Positions 44,110 through 52,984 are shown, counted from the first letter of the stretch. The stretch: 64,000 nucleotides of DNA from Gluconacetobacter johannae (GCF_014174305.1 NZ_JABEQH010000013.1:54141-118140); one strand, 5' to 3'. Notes: generated from the sequence alone by a model not told the origin. Numbers and translations are program-made.

Positions 44110-44991
44110 CTAGTCCAGCAGGCCGACAAGCCGCAGGGCGTCCCGCACCCGTGCGCGCGACGCCTCCGCCAGGGGCGCCAGCGGCAGGCGGCAGGCCTCA
44201 TTGGCCAGGCCCAGAAGGCTTGCCGCATATTTCACCGGAACGGGGCTGCTTTCGCAGAACAGCGCATCATGCAGCGGCAGCAGCCGGTCCTGGATCGCCA
44301 TTGCGTCCGCCACCCGCCCGTCCTGCCATGCACGCTGCATCTCCGCGCAGAGGCGCGGCGCGACGTTCGACGTGACGCTGATGCAGCCGTCGCCGCCAGC
44401 CGCCAGGAACGACACCGCCGTACCGTCTTCGCCGGACAGTTGGTTGAACGGCTTGTGTCCGATGGCCTGGCGGACCTGAAGCGGACGCAGCAGATTGGCC
44501 GTGGCGTCCTTGACGCCCACGACATTGGCGTGCCGGGCCAGCCGCGCGATGGTGTCGACCGCGATCTCGACCACCGAACGGCCGGGAATATTATACAGGA
44601 TCAACGGCAGGTCCGTCGCGTCGGCAACCGCCATGAAATGGCGGTACAGCCCTTCCTGCGTCGGCTTGTTGTAATAGGGGGTCACGACCAGGACCGCATC
44701 GGCCCCGACCCGCTTCGCATGCCGCGCCATGCCCACGGCCTCGGCGGTGCTGTTCGAGCCGGCCCCGGCGATCACGGGGACGCGCCCGGCCACGGTCTCG
44801 ACCGTGTATTCGACCACGCGCGCATGCTCGTCATGCGTCAGGGTCGGGCTTTCGCCCGTCGTGCCGACGGGGACCACGCCCGACGATCCCTCTTTGACCT
44901 GCCAGTCGACAAATCGGCCGAACGCCGGAAGATCCAGCGATCCGTCTTCGTTCATCGGCGTAATCAGGGCGGTGATGGAACCCTTGAACAT
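44110..44991 (-). CDS. dapA: 4-hydroxy-tetrahydrodipicolinate synthase
   Basis: DapA condenses pyruvate with aspartate semialdehyde to open the lysine/diaminopimelate branch. The 293-residue TIM-barrel protein has GTTGESPTL, the Schiff-base Lys in VVGVKDATANLLR and the catalytic Tyr in LILYNIPGRS. The ATG at 44991 has GGAA 6 bases before it and matches the E. coli length (292). An ATG at 45003 would add four residues. smpB follows directly. lysC, the earlier step, is far away at 13.8 kb. Confidence 0.95.
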   Translation of the reverse strand: MFKGSITALITPMNEDGSLDLPAFGRFVDWQVKEGSSGVVPVGTTGESPTLTHDEHARVVEYTVETVAGRVPVIAGAGSNSTAEAVGMARHAKRVGADAVLVVTPYYNKPTQEGLYRHFMAVADATDLPLILYNIPGRSVVEIAVDTIARLARHANVVGVKDATANLLRPLQVRQAIGHKPFNQLSGEDGTAVSFLAAGGDGCISVTSNVAPRLCAEMQRAWQDGRVADAMAIQDRLLPLHDALFCESSPVPVKYAASLLGLANEACRLPLAPLAEASRARVRDALRLVGLLD

Positions 44992-45185
44992 GGTCGTTTC
45001 CATTTGATGTCGTACGTTCTGAAAAAATGCGCCGCCCATTCGCTACAGCGGGCCGATGCAGCGGATAGACGGCAATCCTGCCTGTCCTGTTAATGCGGGA
45101 CGCCCCCGGAAGACAACCGTCCACCCCCATCCGCATCATAAGGCCCGCCGCAGCACGGGCCAACCGGCGGTTCCGCCGGCGCGGT

Positions 45186-46067
45186 CTAGCCGGCCGCGCC
45201 CTGTTCCACCGTCCGGCGGAAGGGCGATCCGGGATAGACGCCCAGGATCGTCGACACTTCGGAAAAAAACGCCAGTTCGGTCAGGGCGCGGCCCAGCGCC
45301 GGGTCGTCGGGATGGCCCTCGACATCCAGCAGGAACTGGGTCGCGGCGAACGACCCGTCGAGCATGTAGCTTTCCAGTCGCGTCATGTTGACGCCGTTGG
45401 TCGCGAAGCCGCCCAGGACCTTGTACAACGCACCTGCCGTATTGCGGACGCGGAACAGCACCGTCGTGATCGTGCCGGCCTGTCCCGGCGCGGGGCGCAG
45501 CGCCTCGCGCGATGCGATGTAGAATCGGGTCGTGTTGTGGGCCGCGTCCTCGACGTTGCGGCGCAGGATCGTCAGGCCGTTCAGGTCCGCCGCCAGGGAC
45601 GAGGCCACGGCCACGTCCTCGGGATTGCCCCATTGCGCCACCAGTTCGGCGGCCCCCGCGGTGTCGAATTCCACGACCGGGGTCAGGTCCAGTTCGCTGA
45701 TGATCCCCCTGATCTGGGCCATGGCGACAGGGTGCGTGTGGACCCGCCGCGCATCGGACAGGCGGGCGCCCGGCACCCCCATCAGGCAGTGCTCGACCCG
45801 CTGGAAATGCTCGCCGACAATATACAGGCCGGCCTGGGGCAACAGGGCATGGATGTCCGGCACCCGCCCCGCCAGGCTGTTTTCACAGGCCAGCATCGCC
45901 AGATCGGCCCGGCCGTCATGCACCGCCGCGATCGCATCGGCGAACGTGGCGCACGGGAGCGTCGTCCAGCCCGGCCGCGCCTGGCGGCAGGCCAGGTCCG
46001 AATAGGCGCCCGGCTGCCCCTGGAACGCGATCGTGCCGCCAGGCGGCGTGGAGGACGGTGCGGTCAT
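45186..46067 (-). CDS. pheA: Prephenate dehydratase
   Basis: It converts prephenate to phenylpyruvate in phenylalanine synthesis. The 293-residue monofunctional enzyme lacks a chorismate mutase domain. It starts with IAFQGQPGAYSD, has ENSLAGRV and a TTRFYI segment near the active site, and ends with an ACT domain (about 200-280, GVNMTRLESYMLDG) where phenylalanine binds for feedback; the usual ESRP is ESYM. The ATG at 46067 overlaps the kdsB stop (ATGA). The link to KdsB is through co-translation, not pathway. Confidence 0.93.
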   Translation of the reverse strand: MTAPSSTPPGGTIAFQGQPGAYSDLACRQARPGWTTLPCATFADAIAAVHDGRADLAMLACENSLAGRVPDIHALLPQAGLYIVGEHFQRVEHCLMGVPGARLSDARRVHTHPVAMAQIRGIISELDLTPVVEFDTAGAAELVAQWGNPEDVAVASSLAADLNGLTILRRNVEDAAHNTTRFYIASREALRPAPGQAGTITTVLFRVRNTAGALYKVLGGFATNGVNMTRLESYMLDGSFAATQFLLDVEGHPDDPALGRALTELAFFSEVSTILGVYPGSPFRRTVEQGAAG

Positions 46068-46807
46068 CGCGCACCTGCCAGCACCTGGCGGGCCCGTTGC
46101 AGATCGTCGGGCGTGTCCACCCCGAAGGGCGCGGTGGCGACGCGGCAGCATCCGATCGTCATTCCGGCCTCCAGGGCCCTGAGCTGTTCCAGCCTCTCCC
46201 TCCTCTCCAGCGCCGATTCCGCCAGGCCGACGAAGCGGGCCAGCGCCTGCCGGCGATAGGCATAGATCCCGACATGGTGCCACAACGGCCCCTGCCCCCA
46301 GGGCACCGAAGCACGCGAAAAATACAGCGCCCGGGCCACCGCCCCCGCGTCGTCGCCGTCAAAGGCGCAGGCGGCCTTGACCACCGACTCGCGCCCCGAT
46401 TCCCCGGGGTCGGTCATGGGGGCGACCAGCGTGCCGATATCGACCCCCGGATCGGTCAGGGGACGCAGTGCCGCGGCCAGGGCGCGCGGGTCCAGCCCCG
46501 GCAGGTCGCCTTGCAGATTGACCACGACATCGTGGTGCGCCTGCGGGTCGACCTGGCATAGCGCCTGCCACACGCGGTCCGATCCGGACGGCAGCGCCGG
46601 ATCGGTCCTGACGGCCACGCCCCCCGCCGCCTCGACGATCCGGGCCAGTTCGGCGTCCGCCACCGCCACGACGACGGGGCCGATATCCGCCGCCCGGGCG
46701 CGGTCCAGCACATGAAGGATCATGGGGCGATCGCCGATCATGGCCAGGGGCTTGCCCGGCAGCCGCGTCGAGGCCATGCGGGCGGGGATGACAACGATCG
46801 GGTTCAT
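46064..46807 (-). CDS. kdsB: 3-deoxy-manno-octulosonate cytidylyltransferase
   Basis: KdsB activates Kdo as CMP-Kdo for LPS inner core. The 247-residue protein has VIPARMASTRLPGKPLAMIG at the N-terminus, PSGSDRVWQAL, VNLQGDLPG and the C-terminal TPFGVDTPDDLQRAR. The QGDLP variant of the usual QGDEP is also seen in Alphaproteobacteria. It is first in the two-gene kdsB-pheA unit and divergent from the cytochrome c gene across about 177 bases. Confidence 0.94.
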   Translation of the reverse strand: MNPIVVIPARMASTRLPGKPLAMIGDRPMILHVLDRARAADIGPVVVAVADAELARIVEAAGGVAVRTDPALPSGSDRVWQALCQVDPQAHHDVVVNLQGDLPGLDPRALAAALRPLTDPGVDIGTLVAPMTDPGESGRESVVKAACAFDGDDAGAVARALYFSRASVPWGQGPLWHHVGIYAYRRQALARFVGLAESALERRERLEQLRALEAGMTIGCCRVATAPFGVDTPDDLQRARQVLAGAR

Positions 46808-46973
46808 GCGGGAAGCGGGGCCTCAGGTCGGAAGCGGCGGAAACGATCCGGACGACGGAACTGCCGGTGCGGACATGGGAATCCCGCCTTTACGGGACAA
46901 TCCGGCAATGCTTCACACAAGGCGGGCGGCAGTCTAGGTAAGGACCCGCCCTCATGCAACCGTACCCCCAGCT

Positions 46974-46977
46974 GGAG
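46974..46977 (+). promoter_or_regulatory. Ribosome binding site for TTG-started cytochrome c
   Basis: GGAG 7 bases before the TTG at 46985. It supports that codon over the far-upstream in-frame ATG at 46712, which is antisense to kdsB. Confidence 0.65.
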
Positions 46978-46984
46978 CATCGTA

Positions 46985-47518
46985 TTGGACAGCAAGGACG
47001 CCAACCGTATCGCAGCCGCCATCCTGGTGGCCGCCCTGGCCCTGGGCGGCAGTTGGGGCGCCGGATATCTGGCGGTACCGGCCGCTACCCCGGCGCATCC
47101 GGCCTTCGTCCTGCCCGCGCCCGCATCGGCATCCCCGTCCGCAGCGCCGGAGCCGGCCGCGGCCCCGCATTCCATCGCCGACGCGGTGGCCCATGCCGAC
47201 CCCAAGGCCGGACAGGCGCTGGCGGCGCGCATGTGCGCCATGTGCCACAGCTTCGCCAAGGACGGCCCGGCCCTGATCGGCCCGGCGCTGTATGGCGTCG
47301 TGGGCACGCACATCGGCGACCTTCCCGGCTATGAATTCTCCCCGGCCCTCGCCGCCCACAAGGCCGACACCTGGACCGACGACAGCCTGTCGGCCTGGTT
47401 GCAGAGCCCGTCGGCCTTCGCCGCCGGAACCAGGATGGCCTTCCCCGGCGTGGCGGACGAAAATGATCGCGCCGCCATCATCGCCTTCCTGCGTAGCCTG
47501 TCCGATGGCGGGAAATGA
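46985..47518 (+). CDS. Membrane-anchored c-type cytochrome
   Basis: A 177-residue class I cytochrome c. The N-terminus has one hydrophobic segment (about 9-30) without a clear cleavage site, so it likely anchors the protein in the inner membrane. An Ala/Pro linker (31-65) leads to a haem domain with CAMCH near residue 82 and an axial Met in RMAFPGV. It resembles mitochondrial-type cytochrome c / CycM. TTG is the start, with GGAG 7 bases upstream. Its stop overlaps the hisN start (ATGA). The electron partner is not predictable here. Confidence 0.88.
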   Translation: MDSKDANRIAAAILVAALALGGSWGAGYLAVPAATPAHPAFVLPAPASASPSAAPEPAAAPHSIADAVAHADPKAGQALAARMCAMCHSFAKDGPALIGPALYGVVGTHIGDLPGYEFSPALAAHKADTWTDDSLSAWLQSPSAFAAGTRMAFPGVADENDRAAIIAFLRSLSDGGK

Positions 47519-48327
47519 CCATGGCCCTGCATGACAGCGACCGACTGGTCGCGGCGGCGGTGGCGGCGGCGGACGTCGCGGGCTGCGTGATCCGTCCCTT
47601 CTTCCGCCAGGGCGTCGGCGCCGACGACAAGGACGACCGCAGCCCCGTCACCATCGCCGACCGCACGGCCGAACGCGCCATCCGCGCCGTGCTGGCCGAA
47701 CGCCTGCCCGACCATGGGGTGCTGGGCGAGGAATTCGGGCAGGAACGCCCCGGCGGGCGCTATTGCTGGGTCATCGACCCGGTGGACGGCACCCGGGCCT
47801 TCCTGACCGGCCGGCCGACCTTCGGAACCCTGGTCGCGTTGCTGGAGGACGGGGTCCCCGTCCTGGGCGTGATCGACCAGCCGGTGACCGGCGAACGCTG
47901 GATCGGCGTGCGGGGGCGCCCCACCCGCTATGACTCCCGTTGGCCCGGCACGATCGGCACCCGCCGGTGCCCCGATATCGGACAGGCCGAACTGTCCTGC
48001 ACCGCGCCCGAGATGATCGAAGGCGCCCCCACGCCGCATTGGGACGCCCTGCGACACAGCGCGAAGCGCGTCAGCTGGGGCGGCGACTGCTACGCCTACG
48101 GACTGCTGGCGCTTGGACAGATCGACATCGTCGCCGAATGCACGATGAAAATCTGGGACTGGGCGGCGCTGGTGCCGGTCATCGAAGGCGCCGGCGGCCG
48201 CGTGACGGACTGGAGCGGCCGCCCCCTGCGAGCCGATGGCGATGGAACGGTACTGGCGGTCGGCGACCCGGCGTTGCTGGACACGGCCTCGGCGCTGCTG
48301 TGCAGCGGGCGTCCGACGCGGTCTTGA
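47515..48327 (+). CDS. hisN: Histidinol-phosphatase, inositol monophosphatase family
   Basis: A 270-residue IMPase-fold phosphatase of the HisN type, which dephosphorylates histidinol phosphate in bacteria lacking a HisB phosphatase domain. Metal-binding motifs are GEEFG (about 72-76), WVIDPVDGTRAF (about 84-95) and IWDWAALVPVIEGAGG (about 214-229). The HisN-like WGGDCYAYGLLALGQIDIVAE segment supports histidinol phosphate over inositol phosphate, but this is inference. It starts in a 4-base overlap with the cytochrome gene; an ATG two codons later is also possible. serA follows after about 100 bases. Confidence 0.85.
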   Translation: MTMALHDSDRLVAAAVAAADVAGCVIRPFFRQGVGADDKDDRSPVTIADRTAERAIRAVLAERLPDHGVLGEEFGQERPGGRYCWVIDPVDGTRAFLTGRPTFGTLVALLEDGVPVLGVIDQPVTGERWIGVRGRPTRYDSRWPGTIGTRRCPDIGQAELSCTAPEMIEGAPTPHWDALRHSAKRVSWGGDCYAYGLLALGQIDIVAECTMKIWDWAALVPVIEGAGGRVTDWSGRPLRADGDGTVLAVGDPALLDTASALLCSGRPTRS

Positions 48328-48426
48328 ACACAGACGACATACCTCCGATGTCGGTGTGGCCCCTAGGCATTTATCCGTCGATCGGATAGGAGCGACATCT
48401 TCTTCGAATAGGCGCGAGTATTCGAC

Positions 48427-49692
48427 ATGAGCAGCGAGACCACCAGCCACCTTTCCCTCTCCAAGGACAAGATCCGTATCCTGCTGCTCGAAGGCATTCA
48501 CGACAGCGCGGTGGCGCTGCTGAAGAACAACGGCTACGAAAATGTCACCCGGCTGACCAAGGCGCTGGAAGGCCCGGCGCTGCGTGAGGCCCTGGAAGGC
48601 GTGCACATCGTCGGCATCCGCTCACGCACCCAGTTGACCGAGGAGGTGATCGCATCCGCCGATCGCCTGATCGCCATCGGCTGCTTCTGCATCGGGACCA
48701 ACCAGGTCAACCTGCAGGCGGCGCGACACCACGGGATTCCGGTGTTCAACGCACCGTTCAGCAACACGCGCTCGGTCGCCGAACTGGTGATGGGCGAAAT
48801 CGTGATGCTGATGCGCCAGATCTTCCCCAAGTCCGTGCAGTGCCACGCGGGGGGATGGACCAAATCCGCGGCCAACAGTTGGGAGGTGCGCGGCAAGACG
48901 CTGGGCATCGTCGGCTACGGCTCGATCGGTTCGCAACTCTCGGTGCTGGCCGAGGCGTTCGGCATGCGGGTGATCTATTTCGACGTCATCGACAAGCTGG
49001 TGCATGGCAACGCCGCCCCGGTCGACAGCCTGCACGACCTGCTGGCGCAGAGCGACGTGGTCAGCCTGCATGTGCCGCAGGTGGCCAGCACGGCCAACCT
49101 GATCGGCGAGGCGCAGATCCGCGCGATGAAGCCGGGGTCATTCCTGATTAACAACGCGCGCGGCAATGTCGTGGATCTGGACGCGCTGGCCGCGGCCCTG
49201 CGTGACGGGCACCTGCTGGGGGCCGCGATCGACGTGTTCCCGACCGAGCCCAAGGGTGCGGGCGACCGGTTCTCCTCGCCGCTGCAGGAACTGGACAACG
49301 TCATCCTGACCCCGCACATCGGCGGTTCCACCGCCGAGGCGCAGGAACGCATCGGTGTCGAGGTCGCGCGCAAGCTGATCGAATATTCGGACATCGGCTC
49401 CACCCTGGGGGCGGTCAATTTCCCGACGGTGCAGTTGCCCGAAAGCCCGCGCGGCACGCGATTCATGCATGTCCACAGCAACGTTCCCGGCATCATGTTG
49501 CAGATCAACGAGATCTTCATGTCCGAAAGCAGCAACATCACCGCCCAGTACCTGCAGACCGACGGCGAACTGGGCTATGTGGTCGTCGAGGCCGATACCG
49601 GGCGCGACATCGAAAAGGACAATCGCATCCTGGCGCGCCTGCGCGACCTCAAGGGCACGATCCGGGCCAGGCTGCTGTATCAGCAGCCCTGA
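48427..49692 (+). CDS. serA: D-3-phosphoglycerate dehydrogenase
   Basis: SerA starts serine synthesis by oxidising 3-phosphoglycerate. The 421-residue protein is of the E. coli type: substrate domain, then an NAD domain with GYGSIGSQLSVLAEAFGM, the catalytic region NNARGNVVD, HIGGSTAEAQ (catalytic His) and a C-terminal ACT domain (about 350-421) where serine gives feedback. It contains CIGTNQV, also typical for this class. The gene has a separate upstream gap of about 99 bases, so it may have its own promoter. Confidence 0.95.
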   Translation: MSSETTSHLSLSKDKIRILLLEGIHDSAVALLKNNGYENVTRLTKALEGPALREALEGVHIVGIRSRTQLTEEVIASADRLIAIGCFCIGTNQVNLQAARHHGIPVFNAPFSNTRSVAELVMGEIVMLMRQIFPKSVQCHAGGWTKSAANSWEVRGKTLGIVGYGSIGSQLSVLAEAFGMRVIYFDVIDKLVHGNAAPVDSLHDLLAQSDVVSLHVPQVASTANLIGEAQIRAMKPGSFLINNARGNVVDLDALAAALRDGHLLGAAIDVFPTEPKGAGDRFSSPLQELDNVILTPHIGGSTAEAQERIGVEVARKLIEYSDIGSTLGAVNFPTVQLPESPRGTRFMHVHSNVPGIMLQINEIFMSESSNITAQYLQTDGELGYVVVEADTGRDIEKDNRILARLRDLKGTIRARLLYQQP

Positions 49693-49720
49693 TCGGCCCG
49701 TCCTTCCGAGGCCCCCCGTT

Positions 49721-49930
49721 TCAGGTCGCGCGCGACGGGGGGCGCATCATCTTGCGGAAATGCTGCCCCACCTTGCGGCGCAGCGAATCCAGGTCCGGCA
49801 GGATATGGTTGTGCAGGGCGCGGACGCTGTCATGCACCGCATGGAACCGCAGCAGGCGGCTGCCGGCAAGCAGGATGGCCGCGCCGAGGAAAACACCGTC
49901 TATTTCGATAATCGTGGATTCCAGCATCAT
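49721..49930 (-). CDS. Small membrane-anchored protein of unknown function
   Basis: A 69-residue protein not matching any family I know. It has a hydrophobic segment near the N-terminus (about 9-24, EIDGVFLGAAILLAGSRLL) and a basic, amphipathic C-terminal half (RKVGQHFRKMMRPP). The ATG at 49930 is well supported: GAGG lies 6 bases upstream, so translation is plausible. It is convergent with serA, and its last codons overlap a GC-rich inverted repeat (about 49714-49745) that may end serA transcription. A single-pass membrane peptide is the best description. Confidence 0.6.
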   Translation of the reverse strand: MMLESTIIEIDGVFLGAAILLAGSRLLRFHAVHDSVRALHNHILPDLDSLRRKVGQHFRKMMRPPSRAT

Positions 49931-50297
49931 CAAAAACCTCAAGCTGCCTGCAACGATGTAGGGGCGCGAATTGCCCCTTCCCTTTTCCGGAAACGAACGA
50001 CCGGATGGCTTGCCGGTTGCCCGCCGGGGTAAATTTCAAACGATGCCAACCCCATCGGAGCCAGCGGGTTCGCCCCTGCGATGCGGGGCAGTTCAACGCA
50101 ATAATGACGGCATGAATGTGGCGCGTCCCCGCTCGTCACGGCGATGTGCGTGCGACGGGCCGGGCGCATACTCGGCCCTTGACCGAGGCCGGCGGGAAAG
50201 GCAGAAAGGCGCGCATGGCCGACGGATGCCGGATATGTCCCGGAATGATCGGCCAGAGGTTTTTCGCATGATAAACGTCACGCTTTATCATGGCGTC
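49931..50297. other. Gap between small protein and tRNA-Thr
   Basis: In 367 bases I see no gene with coding features; an open frame on the plus strand (49971-50318) has no family signature and runs into the tRNA. A palindrome directly before the tRNA is listed separately. The rest shows nothing recognisable. Confidence 0.5.
50268..50291 (+). promoter_or_regulatory. Inverted repeat in the tRNA-Thr promoter region
   Basis: ATGATAAA (50268-50275) and TTTATCAT (50284-50291) are perfect complements with an 8-base spacer, ending 6 bases before the mature tRNA. TATCAT at 50286-50291 could be a -10 box with a start at or near the first tRNA base. An operator or a chance AT-rich promoter is possible. 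Confidence 0.45.
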
Positions 50298-50372
50298 GCC
50301 GGGTTAGCACAGCGGTAGTGCAGCGGTTTTGTAAACCGAAGGCCGGGGGTTCAAATCCCTCACCCGGCACCA
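50298..50372 (+). tRNA. tRNA-Thr (TGT anticodon)
   Basis: A 75-base tRNA including encoded CCA. Acceptor arms GCCGGGT / ACCCGGC pair perfectly. D-arm AGCACAGCGGTAGTGCA is typical. The anticodon loop TTTGTAA gives anticodon TGT, reading ACA/ACG threonine codons, and the T-arm GGGGGTTCAAATCCC is canonical. The anticodon stem is CGGT/ACCG plus a G-A closing mismatch, slightly irregular but acceptable. Confidence 0.95.
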
Positions 50373-50494
50373 GAATACCAATAGTCCAACTATCCCCAGG
50401 CCGCTGGCTCCGATTTTCGGCCAACGCGACGCCCCCAGTTCTCGGGCCGCGTATTTCCTGTTAGGACGGATGCGGCGTCGGCAGGTCATGGGCA

Positions 50495-52297
50495 ATGACT
50501 GACATCTTGTTTGAAAACAAAAAGACAGCGCAGGTAATGGTTTTCGCTCTGGCGGCGATCTGCGCGTTCGTCAGTGTCACCTGGACCAAGCATGCGGGCG
50601 GGGTCGCCACCATCTGGCCCGCCAACGCCATCATCGTCGTTGCGATGTTGCGGTCGTCCCGATCCGACGGCCGGCTTTACGTCATGGCGCTGTGTGTCAT
50701 GACGATCCTGATTAATATCGGGGACCACCGCCCCTGGGGCATCGTCCTGGGGTTTGCCCTGGCCAACATGGTCGAAGTCACCATGGCGGCCCTGCTGGTC
50801 CGCAGGATCAGCCCGGTCGCGCATTCCTTCGAACAGCCGGGGTGGGCCTTTCGTTTCGCAGTGGCAATCTTCATCTCGGTCATCGGGTCCGCCGTGGTTG
50901 CGGGCGGGGCGCTGTCGTTCAGCGAACATCATCCGTGGGTCGCCGGCAGCAAATTCTGGATGATGTCGCACCTGCCCGGCCTGCTGATAATCGTACCCAT
51001 GCTTCTGGCGTTGTCTCCCGAACGCGACAGGCAGCGCCTTGCGGCCGCCGAACCGCACATGGCAACGACGCTGTTCCTGATGGCCTTCGTCGCCGCGACA
51101 TCGCTCGCCGTGTTCTCGCAATCGCGCTATCCGATCCAGTTCCTGATCCTGCCCTCGCTTTTGCTGGCGACGTATCATCTCAATGCGAAGGGGGCCGCGC
51201 TGTCGGTGGCCATCGTCGCCGTGATCGGCAGCTTCTTCATCCTGACCCAGACCGGGCCGCTGATTCAGGTTCACGGCCCCGCTGCGATGAAGATTTATAT
51301 TTTTCAGCTTTACCTGGTGACCATCTTCTTCTGCGCGCTGCCTTTGGGGGCCGTGCTGACCCAGCGCGACCAGAAGGCCAATCTGGCGGAACAGCGGTTC
51401 CAGGATTTCCGGCATCTGGCCGACCGGGTCGGCGACGTGCTGTTCCGTGCCGATGCCGCCGGCCGGTGGTGCTACCTGAACCCCGCCTATGCGCGGATGT
51501 CCGGCTTCGACGTCACCACCAAGCTGGGCCAGCCAGTCCTGGACGATGTGGTGCCCGAGGACCGGCCGGCCCTGGCCCAGGCCCAGGCGGAACTGACGGA
51601 CGGCACCCGGGACGAGATCAAGCTGGTCGTCAGCATTCACCGCCGCGACGGCACTGTTCGCCATGTCGAAATCCTGGCCTATCGGCTGGACGAGGGGGAC
51701 GGTTTCGGCGGCCTGATCCGCGATGTGACCGACCAGATGACGCTGGAGGCGCAAAACCGGCAGATCACCGCCGCCTATGAAACCGCCGCCAATACCGACG
51801 AACTGACGGCATTGCCCAATCGCCGCGCATTCTTCCAGGTGCTGGGCGTCCATCTGTCGGACACCGCGCCGTCCGACCTGACCGTCGCGCTGTTCGACCT
51901 CGACCATTTCAAGCGCGTCAACGATCAGTACGGTCATCCGGCCGGCGATGTCGTGCTGCGCCAAGTCGCCCAGACCGTCCGCGCGACGATGCGCGAGTGC
52001 GACATGGTCGCACGGATCGGCGGCGAGGAATTCGCGATCCTGATCGTGGGCGAAAGCCATGGGCAGGCCATGGCGATGGCGCGCCGGACCCTGCACGCCG
52101 TCTCGGCGGCTTCGATCGTGCTGCCTGAGGGCCCGACGGTCCATGTCACCATCAGCATGGGGCTTGCCACCCGCACGGATCACGAGGACCGGGACACGCT
52201 GATTTCGCGGGCGGACCAGGCGCTCTATGCCGCGAAGCGCATGGGGCGCAATCGCCTCGAGGAAGCGTCCATGACCTCGGACCAGATCCTGTCCTGA
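50495..52297 (+). CDS. Diguanylate cyclase with MASE1 and PAS domains
   Basis: A 600-residue membrane sensor that makes c-di-GMP. The N-terminal half (about 10-295) has eight or so hydrophobic segments in the pattern of MASE1 (HAGGVATIWPANAI is the first conserved block). A PAS domain follows (about 305-425, with RADAAGRWCYLNPAYARMSGF). The GGDEF domain (about 432-590) has TDELTALPNRRAF, LFDLDHFKRVND and an intact GGEEF active site. An RxxD inhibitory site is not obvious. There is no EAL domain. c-di-GMP could control cellulose or biofilm formation, as inferred from the group. Confidence 0.92.
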   Translation: MTDILFENKKTAQVMVFALAAICAFVSVTWTKHAGGVATIWPANAIIVVAMLRSSRSDGRLYVMALCVMTILINIGDHRPWGIVLGFALANMVEVTMAALLVRRISPVAHSFEQPGWAFRFAVAIFISVIGSAVVAGGALSFSEHHPWVAGSKFWMMSHLPGLLIIVPMLLALSPERDRQRLAAAEPHMATTLFLMAFVAATSLAVFSQSRYPIQFLILPSLLLATYHLNAKGAALSVAIVAVIGSFFILTQTGPLIQVHGPAAMKIYIFQLYLVTIFFCALPLGAVLTQRDQKANLAEQRFQDFRHLADRVGDVLFRADAAGRWCYLNPAYARMSGFDVTTKLGQPVLDDVVPEDRPALAQAQAELTDGTRDEIKLVVSIHRRDGTVRHVEILAYRLDEGDGFGGLIRDVTDQMTLEAQNRQITAAYETAANTDELTALPNRRAFFQVLGVHLSDTAPSDLTVALFDLDHFKRVNDQYGHPAGDVVLRQVAQTVRATMRECDMVARIGGEEFAILIVGESHGQAMAMARRTLHAVSAASIVLPEGPTVHVTISMGLATRTDHEDRDTLISRADQALYAAKRMGRNRLEEASMTSDQILS

Positions 52298-52315
52298 AAT
52301 CGGCCCCCGGCCACC

Positions 52316-52984
52316 TCAGAGCAGCCCGGACTGCCGGAAGCTGGTGGACGCCCCGTTGCCGACGATGATGTGATCGCGGATGGACAGGCCCAGCACGGTC
52401 GCGATCTGTTCCAGCCGGCGGGTCATTGCGACATCCTCGCGCGACGGCATCGGGTTCCATCCCGGATGATTATGCACCAGAATCAACTCGCGCGCCTTCA
52501 GCCGGATGGCGCGGCGCATGACCTCGCGCGGGTAGACCGGGGTATGATCGACCGTCCCGCGCGCCAGCACCTCGTCCGCGATCAGCCGGGCCTGATGGTC
52601 CAGGAACAGCACCCGGAACTGTTCCACATCGTCCCGCGCCAGGGCCGCCTGCAGATAGGCCATCAGGTCCGCATGGCACGACAGCACGTTCCCCTGCCTG
52701 ATCCGCGCCCGCATCAGGCGCATCGCCGCCTCGCGCAGCAGCAGCACGGCGACGCCGACCGGCGCACGGCCCTCGACCGCCGCCAGATCGTCCGCATCGG
52801 CCGACAGGACACCGCCGACCGTTCCGAAACGGGCCAGCAGCCGGCCGGCGATGCCCGGACGATCGGCGCTGGCCGGCAGGGCCAGGGACAGGATCGCGAC
52901 CATCAGCGCCCCGTCGTCCAGTTCGTCCCCCGTCCCCGCCAGGATCGCGGCGCGGGCAGGATCGACCGCCTGCCCGGCCGTCAC
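52316..52984 (-). CDS. radC: RadC family protein with intact JAMM motif
   Basis: A 222-residue RadC/JAB-domain protein. The C-terminal part has LVHNHPGWNPMPSREDVAMT, the metal-binding JAMM signature (H-x-H plus Ser and Asp), then IIVGNGASTSFRQSGLL, as in RadC. The N-terminal helix-hairpin-helix region is shorter and more diverged than usual. RadC function is unclear; it is not a repair protein in E. coli in spite of its name. It is one of two RadC-like genes here, with a HAD phosphatase gene between them. Confidence 0.87.
   Translation of the reverse strand: MTAGQAVDPARAAILAGTGDELDDGALMVAILSLALPASADRPGIAGRLLARFGTVGGVLSADADDLAAVEGRAPVGVAVLLLREAAMRLMRARIRQGNVLSCHADLMAYLQAALARDDVEQFRVLFLDHQARLIADEVLARGTVDHTPVYPREVMRRAIRLKARELILVHNHPGWNPMPSREDVAMTRRLEQIATVLGLSIRDHIIVGNGASTSFRQSGLL

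Noticed and set aside
45150..45180. CCGGCGG/CCGCCGG hairpin after pheA as terminator
   Set aside because: The arms are perfect but separated by only 2 bases, and no T-run follows on the minus strand, so it was not listed as a terminator.
46500..46540. QGDLP instead of QGDEP in KdsB as a possible lost active-site residue
   Set aside because: The Leu variant is common in alphaproteobacterial KdsB, and the rest of the motif set is intact, so no loss of function is claimed.
49971..50318. 115-codon plus-strand frame in the gap before tRNA-Thr
   Set aside because: It ends inside the tRNA, has no Shine-Dalgarno sequence and no recognisable features.
50486..52183. Long minus-strand frame over the GGDEF gene
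   Set aside because: The plus strand has membrane segments, a PAS domain and GGEEF. The other strand is Asp/His/Gln-rich and featureless.
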